Below, one piece after another: positions 1 to 7,331 of a stretch of DNA of 64,000 bases. The DNA comes from an uncultured Micrococcaceae bacterium. Its GTDB lineage: Bacteria; Actinomycetota; Actinomycetes; Actinomycetales; Micrococcaceae. The DNA lies in the NCBI GenBank assembly GCA_947502645.1, contig CANNAD010000001.1, forward strand, positions 310,001 to 374,000. The letters run 5' to 3'. Under the pieces are notes generated by a model. The model ran no database searches and had not been told where the DNA came from. It saw only the letters and a list, made by a program, of their open reading frames with translations. How positions within the stretch are numbered: position 1 is the first letter of the stretch; each line of letters begins with the position of its first letter. Position numbers and translations under genes: made by a program.

Positions 1-859
1 CGGCACTGAGCTTTACCGGGATCTCACCATTCGGAGTTTCTGCTCCTTCGACGGGAAAGCGTGGAGCATCCGAGGGCAAACCATCTGCCACGGCCTGAGG
101 GACGATGGGGTTGGTGAAGAACGAGCCGGTGCTGAACGTGTCGCGGTCCTCAGAGTCCAGGACCATGCCCTTGGTGGCACGAAGACGGAGAACTTCACGC
201 CGGACATCTGATGAGAGTGCGCGCTGACCAGTCTCGACGCCCACGGCCCGGGCGAGTTCCGCGTACTTGACCGGAGCACTCATGGCGCCCGGCTGCAACT
301 GAAACTCAACGGTCAGGACGATGTACCGGGGAGAGCCTCCGACCGTTGTGCGTTTGAGCACGGAATCACGGTAAGCGAACGCCAGCTCGCTCCTGACGAA
401 GGTTTTCACTGCGGATTCCTGCCGGTCCCATACCCGGACCGAGGAGATGGTCTGTGAAACGTCCGACCCGTAAGCGCCAACATTCTGTACCGGCGTTGCC
501 CCGGTCAGGCCGGGGATCCCCGATAGCGCCTCCAACCCTGATGCTTCGCGCCGAACCGTTTCCTCAACAAGTTCATCCCAGGGTTGACCGGCCTGGGCCG
601 TCACCGTCACGACGCCGCATCCAACAACGCCCTCGTCAATCGTGAAGCCACTGGACGCGATACGAACAACAGTCCCGCTGAACCCTGCATCCGAAATGAC
701 GAGGTTTGAGCCACCACCAATGACCAGCAGCTCCTCCCCCGCCTGATCTGCTGCGCTGACGGCGTCGATCAGCTCCCGTTCAGTCTGCGCGACGACGATG
801 CGCCGTGCAGGCCCGCCGACGCCCAGGGTGGTCAGGGGTGCCAAGTTGTTGTCCGTCAT
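1..859 (-). CDS. murB: UDP-N-acetylenolpyruvoylglucosamine reductase MurB (3' end outside the window)
   Basis: MurB uses FAD and NADPH to reduce UDP-GlcNAc-enolpyruvate to UDP-MurNAc in cytoplasmic peptidoglycan synthesis. Reading from ATG 859 gives an open frame of 286 codons that runs off the window. It holds the FAD-binding stretch VIGGGSNLVISD, the block SGIPGLTGATPVQNVGAYG, the YRDS motif, and GSFFTNP, whose Ser (about residue 246) is the family's catalytic acid. Only the C-terminal part is missing. It starts 7 bases after the HadB-like gene, so the two are probably co-transcribed. The identification is firm; the C-terminus cannot be judged. Confidence 0.95.
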   Translation of the reverse strand, partial: MTDNNLAPLTTLGVGGPARRIVVAQTERELIDAVSAADQAGEELLVIGGGSNLVISDAGFSGTVVRIASSGFTIDEGVVGCGVVTVTAQAGQPWDELVEETVRREASGLEALSGIPGLTGATPVQNVGAYGSDVSQTISSVRVWDRQESAVKTFVRSELAFAYRDSVLKRTTVGGSPRYIVLTVEFQLQPGAMSAPVKYAELARAVGVETGQRALSSDVRREVLRLRATKGMVLDSEDRDTFSTGSFFTNPIVPQAVADGLPSDAPRFPVEGAETPNGEIPVKLSA

Positions 860-866
860 CAGTTGG

Positions 867-1304
867 CTACCAGACCCGAACCAGTGCCTGGCATTTTCCC
901 AGTACCTTCTGCTCCGCGGCAGTGACTGTCAGATCAACACGGACCGTCGAATTGTCCAGATCGACAGCACCGATTACCCCTGTCACCTCAATGCGCGCGC
1001 CGGGCTCGTCCGTACCCGTTGTGTCCGCTACCGGAACGGGCTTCGTGAAGCGCGTCTGATAATCAATGACCGCGGCAGGATCACCGGCCCAGTCCGTCAC
1101 CATCTGCACTGCCGCGCCCATGGTGAACATGCCGTGAGCGATCACGCCGGGAAGTTCCACCGACGTCGCAAAATTCTCGTTCCAATGGATCGGGTTGAAA
1201 TCACCGGAAGCGCCAGCGTAACGGACCAGGTCCGCACGGGTGACCTCAATGGTCCTGCTGCCAATGACCTGCCCGGTCTCCAGCTCGGAAAGGACTATTC
1301 CCAT
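867..1304 (-). CDS. MaoC-like hot-dog dehydratase, HadB type
   Basis: A 145-residue single hot-dog protein of the MaoC family. The hydratase 2 motif is present as GDFNPIHWNENF, with catalytic Asp35 and His40, followed by the conserved PGVIAHGMFTMG. In actinobacteria this protein pairs with a HadA-like partner as a (3R)-hydroxyacyl dehydratase in fatty-acid synthesis. The HadA-like gene lies 2 bases upstream and murB 7 bases downstream, a familiar actinobacterial order. Start is ATG 1304. The exact substrate in a non-mycolate organism is not known from sequence. Confidence 0.88.
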   Translation of the reverse strand: MGIVLSELETGQVIGSRTIEVTRADLVRYAGASGDFNPIHWNENFATSVELPGVIAHGMFTMGAAVQMVTDWAGDPAAVIDYQTRFTKPVPVADTTGTDEPGARIEVTGVIGAVDLDNSTVRVDLTVTAAEQKVLGKCQALVRVW

Positions 1305-1306
1305 GT

Positions 1307-1756
1307 CTACTGCCCCTCTCCGCGAACCAGAATGGACGACGTCGTCGTGGCTGTTTTTTCGCCCTCGATGGTGCTGATCTCTGCGCGGGTGGTGATCATG
1401 GCGCCTCCGCCCATGGCCCGGACCTGATCAACGTGAAGTTCGGCAACCAATTCGTCCCCGGCGATAATCGGCCGGTGGTGTGTGAAGCGCTGGCTGGTGT
1501 GGACAACCCGGGAAAAGTCGATCCCTGCTTCCGGATCCTCGACCAGCTGCGCGTCGGCCCGTTGGGCGACGATGATCGCGAACGTGGGCGGAGCCACGAG
1601 GTCCCGGTAGCCGAGTGCGGTAGCCGCTTCGACGTCGAAATGCACAGCACTGGCCGCCTTGACGGAACGGGCAAATTCACGGATCTTCTCGCGGCTCACT
1701 ACATATGAGTCCGTTGCGGGATAGCTGCGTCCCTGAAGGTCGGGATTGATGGTCAA
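1307..1756 (-). CDS. FAS1-like dehydratase-domain protein, HadA type
   Basis: A 149-residue protein of the UPF0336/HadA family, the partner that lacks the catalytic Asp-His pair and helps form the acyl tunnel with HadB. Visible family signatures are an N-terminal YVVSREKIREFA region, HFDVEAATALGYRDLVAPPTF, and QRFTHHRPIIAGDEL. Translation appears to begin at TTG 1756: the reading frame has no ATG or GTG there, and AAGGAG lies 6 bases upstream. It is translationally coupled to the HadB-like gene (2-base gap). Function is by family; substrate unknown. Confidence 0.85.
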   Translation of the reverse strand: MTINPDLQGRSYPATDSYVVSREKIREFARSVKAASAVHFDVEAATALGYRDLVAPPTFAIIVAQRADAQLVEDPEAGIDFSRVVHTSQRFTHHRPIIAGDELVAELHVDQVRAMGGGAMITTRAEISTIEGEKTATTTSSILVRGEGQ

Positions 1757-1787
1757 CTGGCACTCCTTTGAGGTCGGCTAGTCAAGA

Positions 1788-2024
1788 CTACGGGTTTTTC
1801 CGGCCCTGGTGACGACGTTGGGCATCCCGTCCCCGCACCACCAGCCCTGCAATGTGCGTAGCCAGCCCGATGATGATGACAGGCATGGCAATGTACAGCA
1901 ACGCATCCAGGCGGAGCATCGCCCCGGCTATGGCGGCAATGATTCCGACGGCGGTAATGATCAGGGCCGAAAGCAGCAGTCTGCGGTAGAGCGTGGATCC
2001 GGTTTCCCACGGGGTGTTCAACAT
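1788..2024 (-). CDS. Small two-helix membrane protein
   Basis: A 78-residue protein with two hydrophobic segments (about residues 15-37 and 40-62) and a basic tail RGRDAQRRHQGRKNP. I do not recognise a named family. It lies between the winged-helix regulator gene and the HadA-like gene on the same strand. ATG 2024 is the likely start. Hydrophobicity pattern and strand agreement support it as real, but no function can be given. Confidence 0.6.
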   Translation of the reverse strand: MLNTPWETGSTLYRRLLLSALIITAVGIIAAIAGAMLRLDALLYIAMPVIIIGLATHIAGLVVRGRDAQRRHQGRKNP

Positions 2025-2047
2025 GGTTCCAGCCTACTAAACAGCTG

Positions 2048-2353
2048 CTAGCGAAGCCCTTTCCTGAGTTGGTCCAACGCCTCGATGTGGTGCTTGTACG
2101 CCTTGCGCCCGAGCCGGGTCAGACTGAATGTGGTCTGGGGTTTCTTGGCGAGGAACGACTTGGTTATCAGTAGGTAGCCGGCGTTCTCGAGAATGTTCGC
2201 ATGCTTGGACAGCAGGCCGTAGGTGATGCCCAGCTCATCCTTCAGCGTCTGGTACGTGGCGTCGTCCACGCTCGCCAGAGCTGACATCAAGGCGAACCGG
2301 ATGGGTGAGTGGATGGTGTCATCGAGTTGCCTTACGGCGTCGCCGAGGCTCAT
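2048..2353 (-). CDS. Winged-helix transcriptional regulator
   Basis: About 101 residues, resembling the small MarR/ArsR-like winged helix type in which a helix-turn-helix (DATYQTLKDELGITYGLLSKHANILENAGYL) is followed by a basic wing (KSFLAKKPQTTFSLTRLGRKAY). The frame opens at 2368, but I prefer ATG 2353 because it overlaps the stop of the upstream membrane gene as ATGA. Such regulators often sit with a small multi-helix membrane protein, as here, and control that operon. Effector and targets are unknown. Confidence 0.8.
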   Translation of the reverse strand: MSLGDAVRQLDDTIHSPIRFALMSALASVDDATYQTLKDELGITYGLLSKHANILENAGYLLITKSFLAKKPQTTFSLTRLGRKAYKHHIEALDQLRKGLR

Positions 2354-2751
2354 TGGCCGCGCCCCCACAGCCAGGCCGCACAGATCAGCATCGGCGCAGC
2401 GACAATGAGCGAGGCAAGGCTCAGGGTCAGGACGTTCACCGCATTCCCGTCAGCGAAGTACTGCATTGCAAGGCTGCAGCCAATGGCAGCCCACAGTGCC
2501 GACAACGTCTCCGCCAACTTGTAATGACGCGGCCGGATGGTACGAACCCGTGTAGCGCCAATGCCGATCACGACGACGAGCACTGCAGAACCTGCGAGAA
2601 CCCACAACAGATTCCATCCGGTGGTCCACGGATCCGGCAGCTGCACCATCACGATGACGAAGGCGGCGAAGACAAGAGCCCACAGCGCCACCAGCACCGC
2701 TTCGCGGCGGCTGGAAACGCGACGCGCGATCTTGTTGTCCCCCAGTTGCAT
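2350..2751 (-). CDS. Four-helix membrane protein coupled to a regulator
   Basis: A 133-residue integral membrane protein with about four hydrophobic segments (near residues 18-37, 48-68, 82-100 and 105-128) separated by short basic loops. Its stop codon overlaps the start of the winged-helix regulator (ATGA), so the two form a coupled pair. I recognise no catalytic motif. By analogy with similar pairs it may be a target of, or sensor for, the regulator; that is inference. Confidence 0.72.
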   Translation of the reverse strand: MQLGDNKIARRVSSRREAVLVALWALVFAAFVIVMVQLPDPWTTGWNLLWVLAGSAVLVVVIGIGATRVRTIRPRHYKLAETLSALWAAIGCSLAMQYFADGNAVNVLTLSLASLIVAAPMLICAAWLWGRGQ

Positions 2752-2793
2752 GTTCCCAGAGTATGAAGTAGTTAACGTTTCGTCAAGAACTCC

Positions 2794-3717
2794 TCAGAAC
2801 AATAACTCCTGCACATCCGGCACCGTCGAGCTGAACTCCCCCGGTTCAATGAGCAACCCCTTGAGACATGAGAGATCCACCAGAAAGTCTGTTTCGGTGC
2901 CATCGAGCCGCACCATCGCCGTCGAACCGACCACCGCCTGGATCAGAAAGCCGTGATCCCCGCCGTCGACCTGCGGGTACACCTGCAATCCGGGCGTCTC
3001 AAGCACAAACGCGACGGGCGGTGGGGCCTCCCACTGCTCGTCGACGACGTCGAACCCGTCCAGGTCCACGGAACTGGCCAACATGGTGCGCACGCTTGCG
3101 GCGGCGTCGGCGTTGATGGCAACAAGTTCCTTGAGTGCCCGTGGCGAGGCGAGGCTGGCGACCTTCGCCGCGGACCGTACAGCCTGCTGCAGGCCGACGT
3201 CGGCTGTCACGGCGTCTTCAAGGACGCGGACGATCCGACCGTCACGGGCCAGTGCTACGTACCGGGCGACGATGGCACCCTGCTCCGCCAGACGCCCCCA
3301 TTTGCGCAGGTCCGACGCCGTTCCGATCTTCGTGGCTCCATTGCCGAACGTAGCAACGTAGAGCCAGTGCGGTTGTGCCAGATACTTCTTCAACCCCTCC
3401 GGAGCGATCCCGGAACGGTGGATGTCGTGCATGTAGCGCAGATCGTCCCTCGCGAAGCACGGCCCGCACTGGTAACCGCGCTCGGCGAGGCTGTGGTCAG
3501 GGCACGTGAAGTGCTCACGGCTGCAGTGGTCTGTAACCTTGTAGTGGCCGAGGCAGTACCGCTTCCCCGACCCGCTGATGACGCGAAACCCCAGACGCAC
3601 GTCAGTCTCCAACGGGAGGGTGCTGGGAGTTCCTGTTCGTCCGGTCAGTGACAGCTCGGGGCCGTCGTCGCCCCAGCTCACGCCGCTACAGAGGAAGATG
3701 CCGCTCGGATTGTCCAT
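2794..3717 (-). CDS. DUF2797 family protein
   Basis: A protein of about 307 residues with the DUF2797 pattern: an N-terminal sugar- or nucleic-acid-like domain, a Cys/His-rich centre (YCLGHYKVTDHCSREHFTCPDHS, then QCGPCFARDD) able to bind zinc, and HWLYVATFGNGATKIGTAS, a GIY-YIG-like stretch typical of the family. An in-frame GTG exists at 3762, but it lies inside the nested palindrome, so ATG 3717 is preferred. Function is not established. It is transcribed alone or with the downstream membrane gene. Confidence 0.75.
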   Translation of the reverse strand: MDNPSGIFLCSGVSWGDDGPELSLTGRTGTPSTLPLETDVRLGFRVISGSGKRYCLGHYKVTDHCSREHFTCPDHSLAERGYQCGPCFARDDLRYMHDIHRSGIAPEGLKKYLAQPHWLYVATFGNGATKIGTASDLRKWGRLAEQGAIVARYVALARDGRIVRVLEDAVTADVGLQQAVRSAAKVASLASPRALKELVAINADAAASVRTMLASSVDLDGFDVVDEQWEAPPPVAFVLETPGLQVYPQVDGGDHGFLIQAVVGSTAMVRLDGTETDFLVDLSCLKGLLIEPGEFSSTVPDVQELLF

Positions 3718-3750
3718 TGCCCCTACGCTACCCGTTGGCGCTGAAAGACA

Positions 3751-3824
3751 CCGCGAAGTCACCCCCTGCCGTCGAGGTCACCCTTTGTAAGGGGTGACCT
3801 CGACGGAAGAGGGTGACCTCGCGG
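3751..3824. repeat. Nested palindrome, copy A
   Basis: Two inverted repeats, one inside the other. Outer arms 3751-3763 and 3812-3824 pair with one mismatch; inner arms 3771-3783 and 3792-3804 (GTCGAGGTCACCC) pair perfectly. The end of the PfpI gene overlaps its last bases. A sister element with the same layout and the shared words CGAAGTCACCCC and GGTGACCTCGCGG is at 53455-53528. It may act as a terminator for the PfpI gene or be a REP-like repeat family. Confidence 0.8.
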
Positions 3825-3826
3825 GG

Positions 3827-4393
3827 TCAGGCCGTCTGGCCCTCGTGCGGACCCTCGGCGATTTCCTCAAGCATCTTGTCGTTGAAGGCAGGAAGATCAT
3901 CCGGGTTCCGGCTCGAGACGAGCCCCTGATCAACCACGACCTCCTCGTCGGTCCAGTTCGCACCCGCATTGCGGAGATCCGTCTGGAGCGTGTGGTAACT
4001 CGTCAGATCGCGGCCCTTCACAACGCCGGCGTCGATCAGAATCCACGATCCGTGGCAGATCACCGATACCGGCTTGTGGGACTCGAAGAAAGCCTTCGCG
4101 AACGCCTGGGCGTCCTTGTCCACCCGCAGGTGGTCGGCATTGACGACGCCGCCTGGCAGCACCAGTGCGTCGAAATCGTCAGCCTTGGCGTCCTTGACGG
4201 CAACATCCACGGAGAAGGTGTCGCCCTTGTCCACTCCGTTGAAGCCCTGGACGCTTCCATCCTTGGGTGAAACGAGCGACGGTGTTCCACCGGCCTTCCT
4301 GACGGCTTCCCAAGGGCTCGTGAGCTCAACCTGCTCAACCCCGTCGGTCAGCAGAAAGGCAACGTTCTTTCCGGAAATATCATGTTCAGCCAT
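3827..4393 (-). CDS. PfpI/DJ-1 family type 1 glutamine amidotransferase-like protein
   Basis: A 188-residue cytoplasmic protein of the PfpI subgroup of the DJ-1 superfamily. The nucleophile elbow is VICHGSWILIDAG (Cys near residue 113), with the conserved early Glu in the VEQVELTSPWE segment and VLPGGVVNADHLR. Members act as proteases, deglycases or chaperone-like stress proteins; which applies here is not shown. Length is normal. ATG 4393 is the start. Its last codons run into the nested palindrome, which could end transcription. Confidence 0.87.
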   Translation of the reverse strand: MAEHDISGKNVAFLLTDGVEQVELTSPWEAVRKAGGTPSLVSPKDGSVQGFNGVDKGDTFSVDVAVKDAKADDFDALVLPGGVVNADHLRVDKDAQAFAKAFFESHKPVSVICHGSWILIDAGVVKGRDLTSYHTLQTDLRNAGANWTDEEVVVDQGLVSSRNPDDLPAFNDKMLEEIAEGPHEGQTA

Positions 4394-4495
4394 GTTTCCT
4401 CCAAACTGTGAACGCGTTGTTCCCGCGGTTGGCGGGATCGCCCCCAGTCTACGAACGCACCGAAGTGCTAAGCAAGCTGAGTATCAGGTTTTGCT

Positions 4496-5695
4496 CTAGA
4501 GATCGTCCGCAACGGCGGCAGCTGCAGCCAACCATGCACGCTGCGTCCCAGGCTTCAGCAGCCCAAAGCGCATGCGGCCCTTGAGGAGCGCAGCATCATA
4601 CGGAATCGTTGCCGCGGCCCGGGCCAGATGGCTGAATCCATCCGCGATAGCAGTGGCCTGAGCCGCTGTACCGTTGCGGTCGGACTGGCTCACAATGACG
4701 ACGGCGTTCCGCGACAGTTCTGCGTACCGGCCACCCCGGCTCTGCAGTGCTTCGAGGAGAAGCGCGCCGGCTTCCGCGTGTTCTTCCTGCGTTGTGGTGG
4801 CAATGACCAGCTGATGCGTGTGGTGGATCATGCGCAGCCAACGCTCCGCTGATTCATCGTTGCCGGAATCGATGATGTTGAGTCTGAAGTACTTCGACGC
4901 GACCTCGTGAAGGGCATCGAAGTCGCTTTCGGTGATCTTCTGCTCGGACGCCAGGACGTCCGGCTTGGACCGCAGGACGTCGTAGCGGTCTTCGGTCTGA
5001 TGATGGACGTACCGGGCCAGGAGGGCGGATTGCGCCGACGGCGAGAGCAGCTCGTCTGCGTGGTCCAGCAGGTCCATAACCGTCGAATCGTGGGGCCCCT
5101 GCTCGGTACGCCACCCGAGGGTTCCACGGGTTTCGTTGTTGTCCCACGCCAGAACCGGGCCACCGCCGTTGCGGGCAAAAACAGCTGCGAGCATGACGGT
5201 GGTGGGCGTCTTGTTCGCGCCACCCTTGCCGTTGACGACGGCGATGGTGCGCGGGCCCGGCCAGTGCTGGCTGACGGCCCTGATGTCGCGGCGTTCCAGC
5301 TGCTCTTTCTCCGATGGTCCTATACGAATGCCCAGTGAATTGAGAAACCCACGGAAACCGCGGCTGGCGGGAACATCTGCTGTGTCGCGGGTCAGGAAGG
5401 AGCGACGCTCGGCTGGTTGGCTTCTGGCCGACCGTAACCGGGTGGGAGCCTGACGGGGCTGGGCCGGCACCGAGTCCGTCACGATTCTGGGTGCAGGGCT
5501 CTGTGGAGCTGGCTGCGCCTCTGAGGAAACGCGGTCAGCAAATTGGGGAACCTGCGCGATCGGCTCGGCAGGGACATCCCGCTGGGGCGCGGCGCTGCGG
5601 GAGACGGCGTCGCCAGCTGCCGGTGCATCGTCCACACGTCCAGTACGACGTCGTCCTGCACGCGTTGGGAAGTCGTCCGGGCGGTGCTCACTCAT
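4496..5695 (-). CDS. ParA/MinD-like ATPase with unusual Walker A
   Basis: A 399-residue protein: residues 1-110 are Pro/Arg/Ala-rich and probably disordered, then a P-loop ATPase domain (about 148-399) of the SIMIBI ParA/MinD class. The deviant Walker A is KGGANKTPTT (157-166), with Asn where the glycine before the catalytic Lys is usual. AVVNGKGG and VLAWDNNETRGTLGWR (switch I region) fit MinD-like proteins of actinobacteria, often linked to secretion or cell-pole positioning. No ParB or parS is nearby, so chromosome segregation is unlikely. The role is open. Confidence 0.8.
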   Translation of the reverse strand: MSEHRPDDFPTRAGRRRTGRVDDAPAAGDAVSRSAAPQRDVPAEPIAQVPQFADRVSSEAQPAPQSPAPRIVTDSVPAQPRQAPTRLRSARSQPAERRSFLTRDTADVPASRGFRGFLNSLGIRIGPSEKEQLERRDIRAVSQHWPGPRTIAVVNGKGGANKTPTTVMLAAVFARNGGGPVLAWDNNETRGTLGWRTEQGPHDSTVMDLLDHADELLSPSAQSALLARYVHHQTEDRYDVLRSKPDVLASEQKITESDFDALHEVASKYFRLNIIDSGNDESAERWLRMIHHTHQLVIATTTQEEHAEAGALLLEALQSRGGRYAELSRNAVVIVSQSDRNGTAAQATAIADGFSHLARAAATIPYDAALLKGRMRFGLLKPGTQRAWLAAAAAVADDL

Positions 5696-5818
5696 GTTTT
5701 GTTCATTCCTGTCGATGCCACAACTAGGCCAAGTCTATAAGGATGGTGACTTTCGGGGGCAACTGGCCAGTAAATGCCGGAGCTTCCCCGAGGTTTTGGG
5801 TCTAGACACTGCCCCTGA

Positions 5819-6922
5819 TCACGCTGGTGCGGGCTCCACCCTGTCCTGCATCGCCGCAAGAATGCGACGAAGGCTAATCATCACCATTACTGCGGTGGAG
5901 GAACCAGATGGGCTGTGCCTTTCATCAAGCTCGGTGGACAGTTCATCAAGGATGCGCTGGGCGCCACGGAACGCATCGAAGTTCTCGTTACCCTCGTTCC
6001 ACGCCCGCAGAGCTTCAGCGGTTGCTCCGATGGCCTCGCTCAGAGGCTTCCGTAGTTCCTCAGGGAGAGTCGCTGGAATAGAGCTTCCCCAGATTGACGC
6101 CGCGAGCACATCGGAGAGGTCCCGAATGTGGAATGTAATGTTCTCCAGTGCTTGAAGATCGCTGTAATCGCCTGTAATGTCCCTGCGGTGCCGGTATGCG
6201 CGAAGGTTGGCTTTCCGGCTCTCGTCGGCGGTATGGACCGCTGATCGGACCTCGCGTGCGGACCCTGTCAGGACATCCGTACGCGCGGCCCACTCGTCTC
6301 GCTCAGGCGGCCAGCTCTCCGTGAGGACGTCGCTGAGCTCTTCGAGCTGCACGGCCAGAGTGTTCCTGAACCGGGCAGCGATATGAATTGCGTCGCTGAA
6401 AGCCAGCGGAGGCACCAAAAGGGCATTCACGATGAGGCCCACAACTATGCCCGTCGTCATCTGGACCATATATCCAATGGAGTAGATATTGGCCTCCTGG
6501 CCACCCACAATCAGGACGAACAGTGCTGCCATCGGCAGGTATTCCCGCCCCGGGGCGCCGAGCCATCGGAAGCTGCCTATCAGCACCCCGGCCGCAACGA
6601 CAAGAGAGATGGTGTACAGATTCGGGTCCCCTACAAGCAGTACCCCAGTGGCAAGGACGAGGCCGATACCCAAGCCGATGAGAATCTGTAGGCCGTAGCG
6701 GAAGGAATACGCCACCGTGTGGTGCATGCACAGGAGCGCACCAAGAGGCGCATAGTAGGGGTAATCATCGAGAACTCCGGGCATGAGCTGTGCCAGCTCC
6801 CACGCAATTCCGACGGCCACCGCGGCCTTGACCGCCAGGAGGCTTCGATGGTTGAACAACTTAGACCGGATCCTGGGAGGGAGCCGGTTCGAGGACGGTC
6901 CGTTTTCTACTCGGCGTGCCAT
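5819..6922 (-). CDS. FUSC/aromatic-acid-exporter-like membrane protein
   Basis: A 367-residue protein with about six N-terminal membrane helices (residues 28-180), containing YYAPLGALLCMHHTVAYSFRYGLQILIG and GAPGREYLPMAALFVL, followed by a long helical cytoplasmic domain (about 190-350). This architecture matches the FUSC/ArAE (DUF939) group, thought to export aromatic or other organic acids or to help envelope stability. Start is ATG 6922. It follows the two tRNA genes but a terminator at 6999-7028 separates them. Substrate unknown. Confidence 0.8.
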   Translation of the reverse strand: MARRVENGPSSNRLPPRIRSKLFNHRSLLAVKAAVAVGIAWELAQLMPGVLDDYPYYAPLGALLCMHHTVAYSFRYGLQILIGLGIGLVLATGVLLVGDPNLYTISLVVAAGVLIGSFRWLGAPGREYLPMAALFVLIVGGQEANIYSIGYMVQMTTGIVVGLIVNALLVPPLAFSDAIHIAARFRNTLAVQLEELSDVLTESWPPERDEWAARTDVLTGSAREVRSAVHTADESRKANLRAYRHRRDITGDYSDLQALENITFHIRDLSDVLAASIWGSSIPATLPEELRKPLSEAIGATAEALRAWNEGNENFDAFRGAQRILDELSTELDERHSPSGSSTAVMVMISLRRILAAMQDRVEPAPA

Positions 6923-6998
6923 GGTCTAAAATTCTTTCCTTTCACCCAGACGCAAGCAAGCCCGTGGATTCTGACTTTGCCGGACCTGAATACGAAAG

Positions 6999-7028
6999 AA
7001 CCCCCGGCCGCAGCGCGGTCCGGGGGTT
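6999..7028 (-). terminator. Hairpin terminator after tRNA-Met
   Basis: Perfect 9-bp arms AACCCCCGG (6999-7007) and CCGGGGGTT (7020-7028), just past the 3' end of the tRNA-Met gene on the minus strand and followed by CTTTCG. It would end the tRNA transcript before the FUSC gene. Confidence 0.75.
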
Positions 7029-7035
7029 GTATCTG

Positions 7036-7109
7036 TAGCGGTGGGGAGGCTCGATCTCCCGACCTCACGATTATGAGTCGTGCGCTCTAACCAACTGAGC
7101 TACACCGCC
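7036..7109 (-). tRNA. tRNA-Met (CAT), elongator
   Basis: The 74-nt minus-strand sequence begins GGCGGTGTAGCTCAGTTGG and folds as a cloverleaf: D-arm, anticodon stem CACGA/TCGTG with loop CTCATAA (anticodon CAT), and T-arm GGGAG-ATCGAGC-CTCCC. The acceptor stem is GGCGGTG/CACCGCT with a G-U first pair. It lacks the three G-C pairs at the base of the anticodon stem that mark initiator tRNA, so it is the elongator. CCA is not encoded. Confidence 0.95.
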
Positions 7110-7164
7110 GTAAATGGCAAGACCCGCGCTGTGTTGTTTTACAGACACGGGCTTCACCATCCAG

Positions 7165-7236
7165 AGCCCCCCACCGGAATCGATCCGGTGACCTCGTTCT
7201 TACCAAGAACGCGCTCTACCACTGAGCTAGGGGGGC
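7165..7236 (-). tRNA. tRNA-Thr (GGT)
   Basis: A 72-nt minus-strand cloverleaf starting GCCCCCCTAGCTCAGTGG. The acceptor stem GCCCCCC/GGGGGGC is perfect, the anticodon stem is CGTTC/GAACG with loop TTGGTAA, giving anticodon GGT, and the T-arm is CACCG-GATCGATT-CCGGTG-like. It lies 55 bases upstream of tRNA-Met and is probably co-transcribed with it. Confidence 0.95.
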
Positions 7237-7278
7237 AACGACAAAGAACTTTACCAGCAATTTTTCCTTCGAGGAAAT

Positions 7279-7313
7279 CCGTTGTGGAGGGCCGTCTAAG
7301 CCCTCCACAACGG
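7279..7313 (-). terminator. Long hairpin after the DEAD-box helicase gene
   Basis: Perfect 13-bp arms CCGTTGTGGAGGG (7279-7291) and CCCTCCACAACGG (7301-7313) with a 9-nt loop, 18 bases past the helicase stop codon. There is no immediate T-run, but a second small hairpin and a T-rich stretch follow. It separates the helicase from tRNA-Thr. Confidence 0.7.
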
Positions 7314-7331
7314 GCCGGTTCAGTGCTTCAG

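Noticed and set aside
4496-5695. A plasmid or chromosome partition locus
   Set aside because: The ParA-like gene has no ParB partner and no visible parS-like repeats nearby.
7036-7109. Initiator tRNA identity for the CAT tRNA
   Set aside because: The three G-C pairs at the base of the anticodon stem and an unpaired first acceptor base are absent, so it is the elongator.
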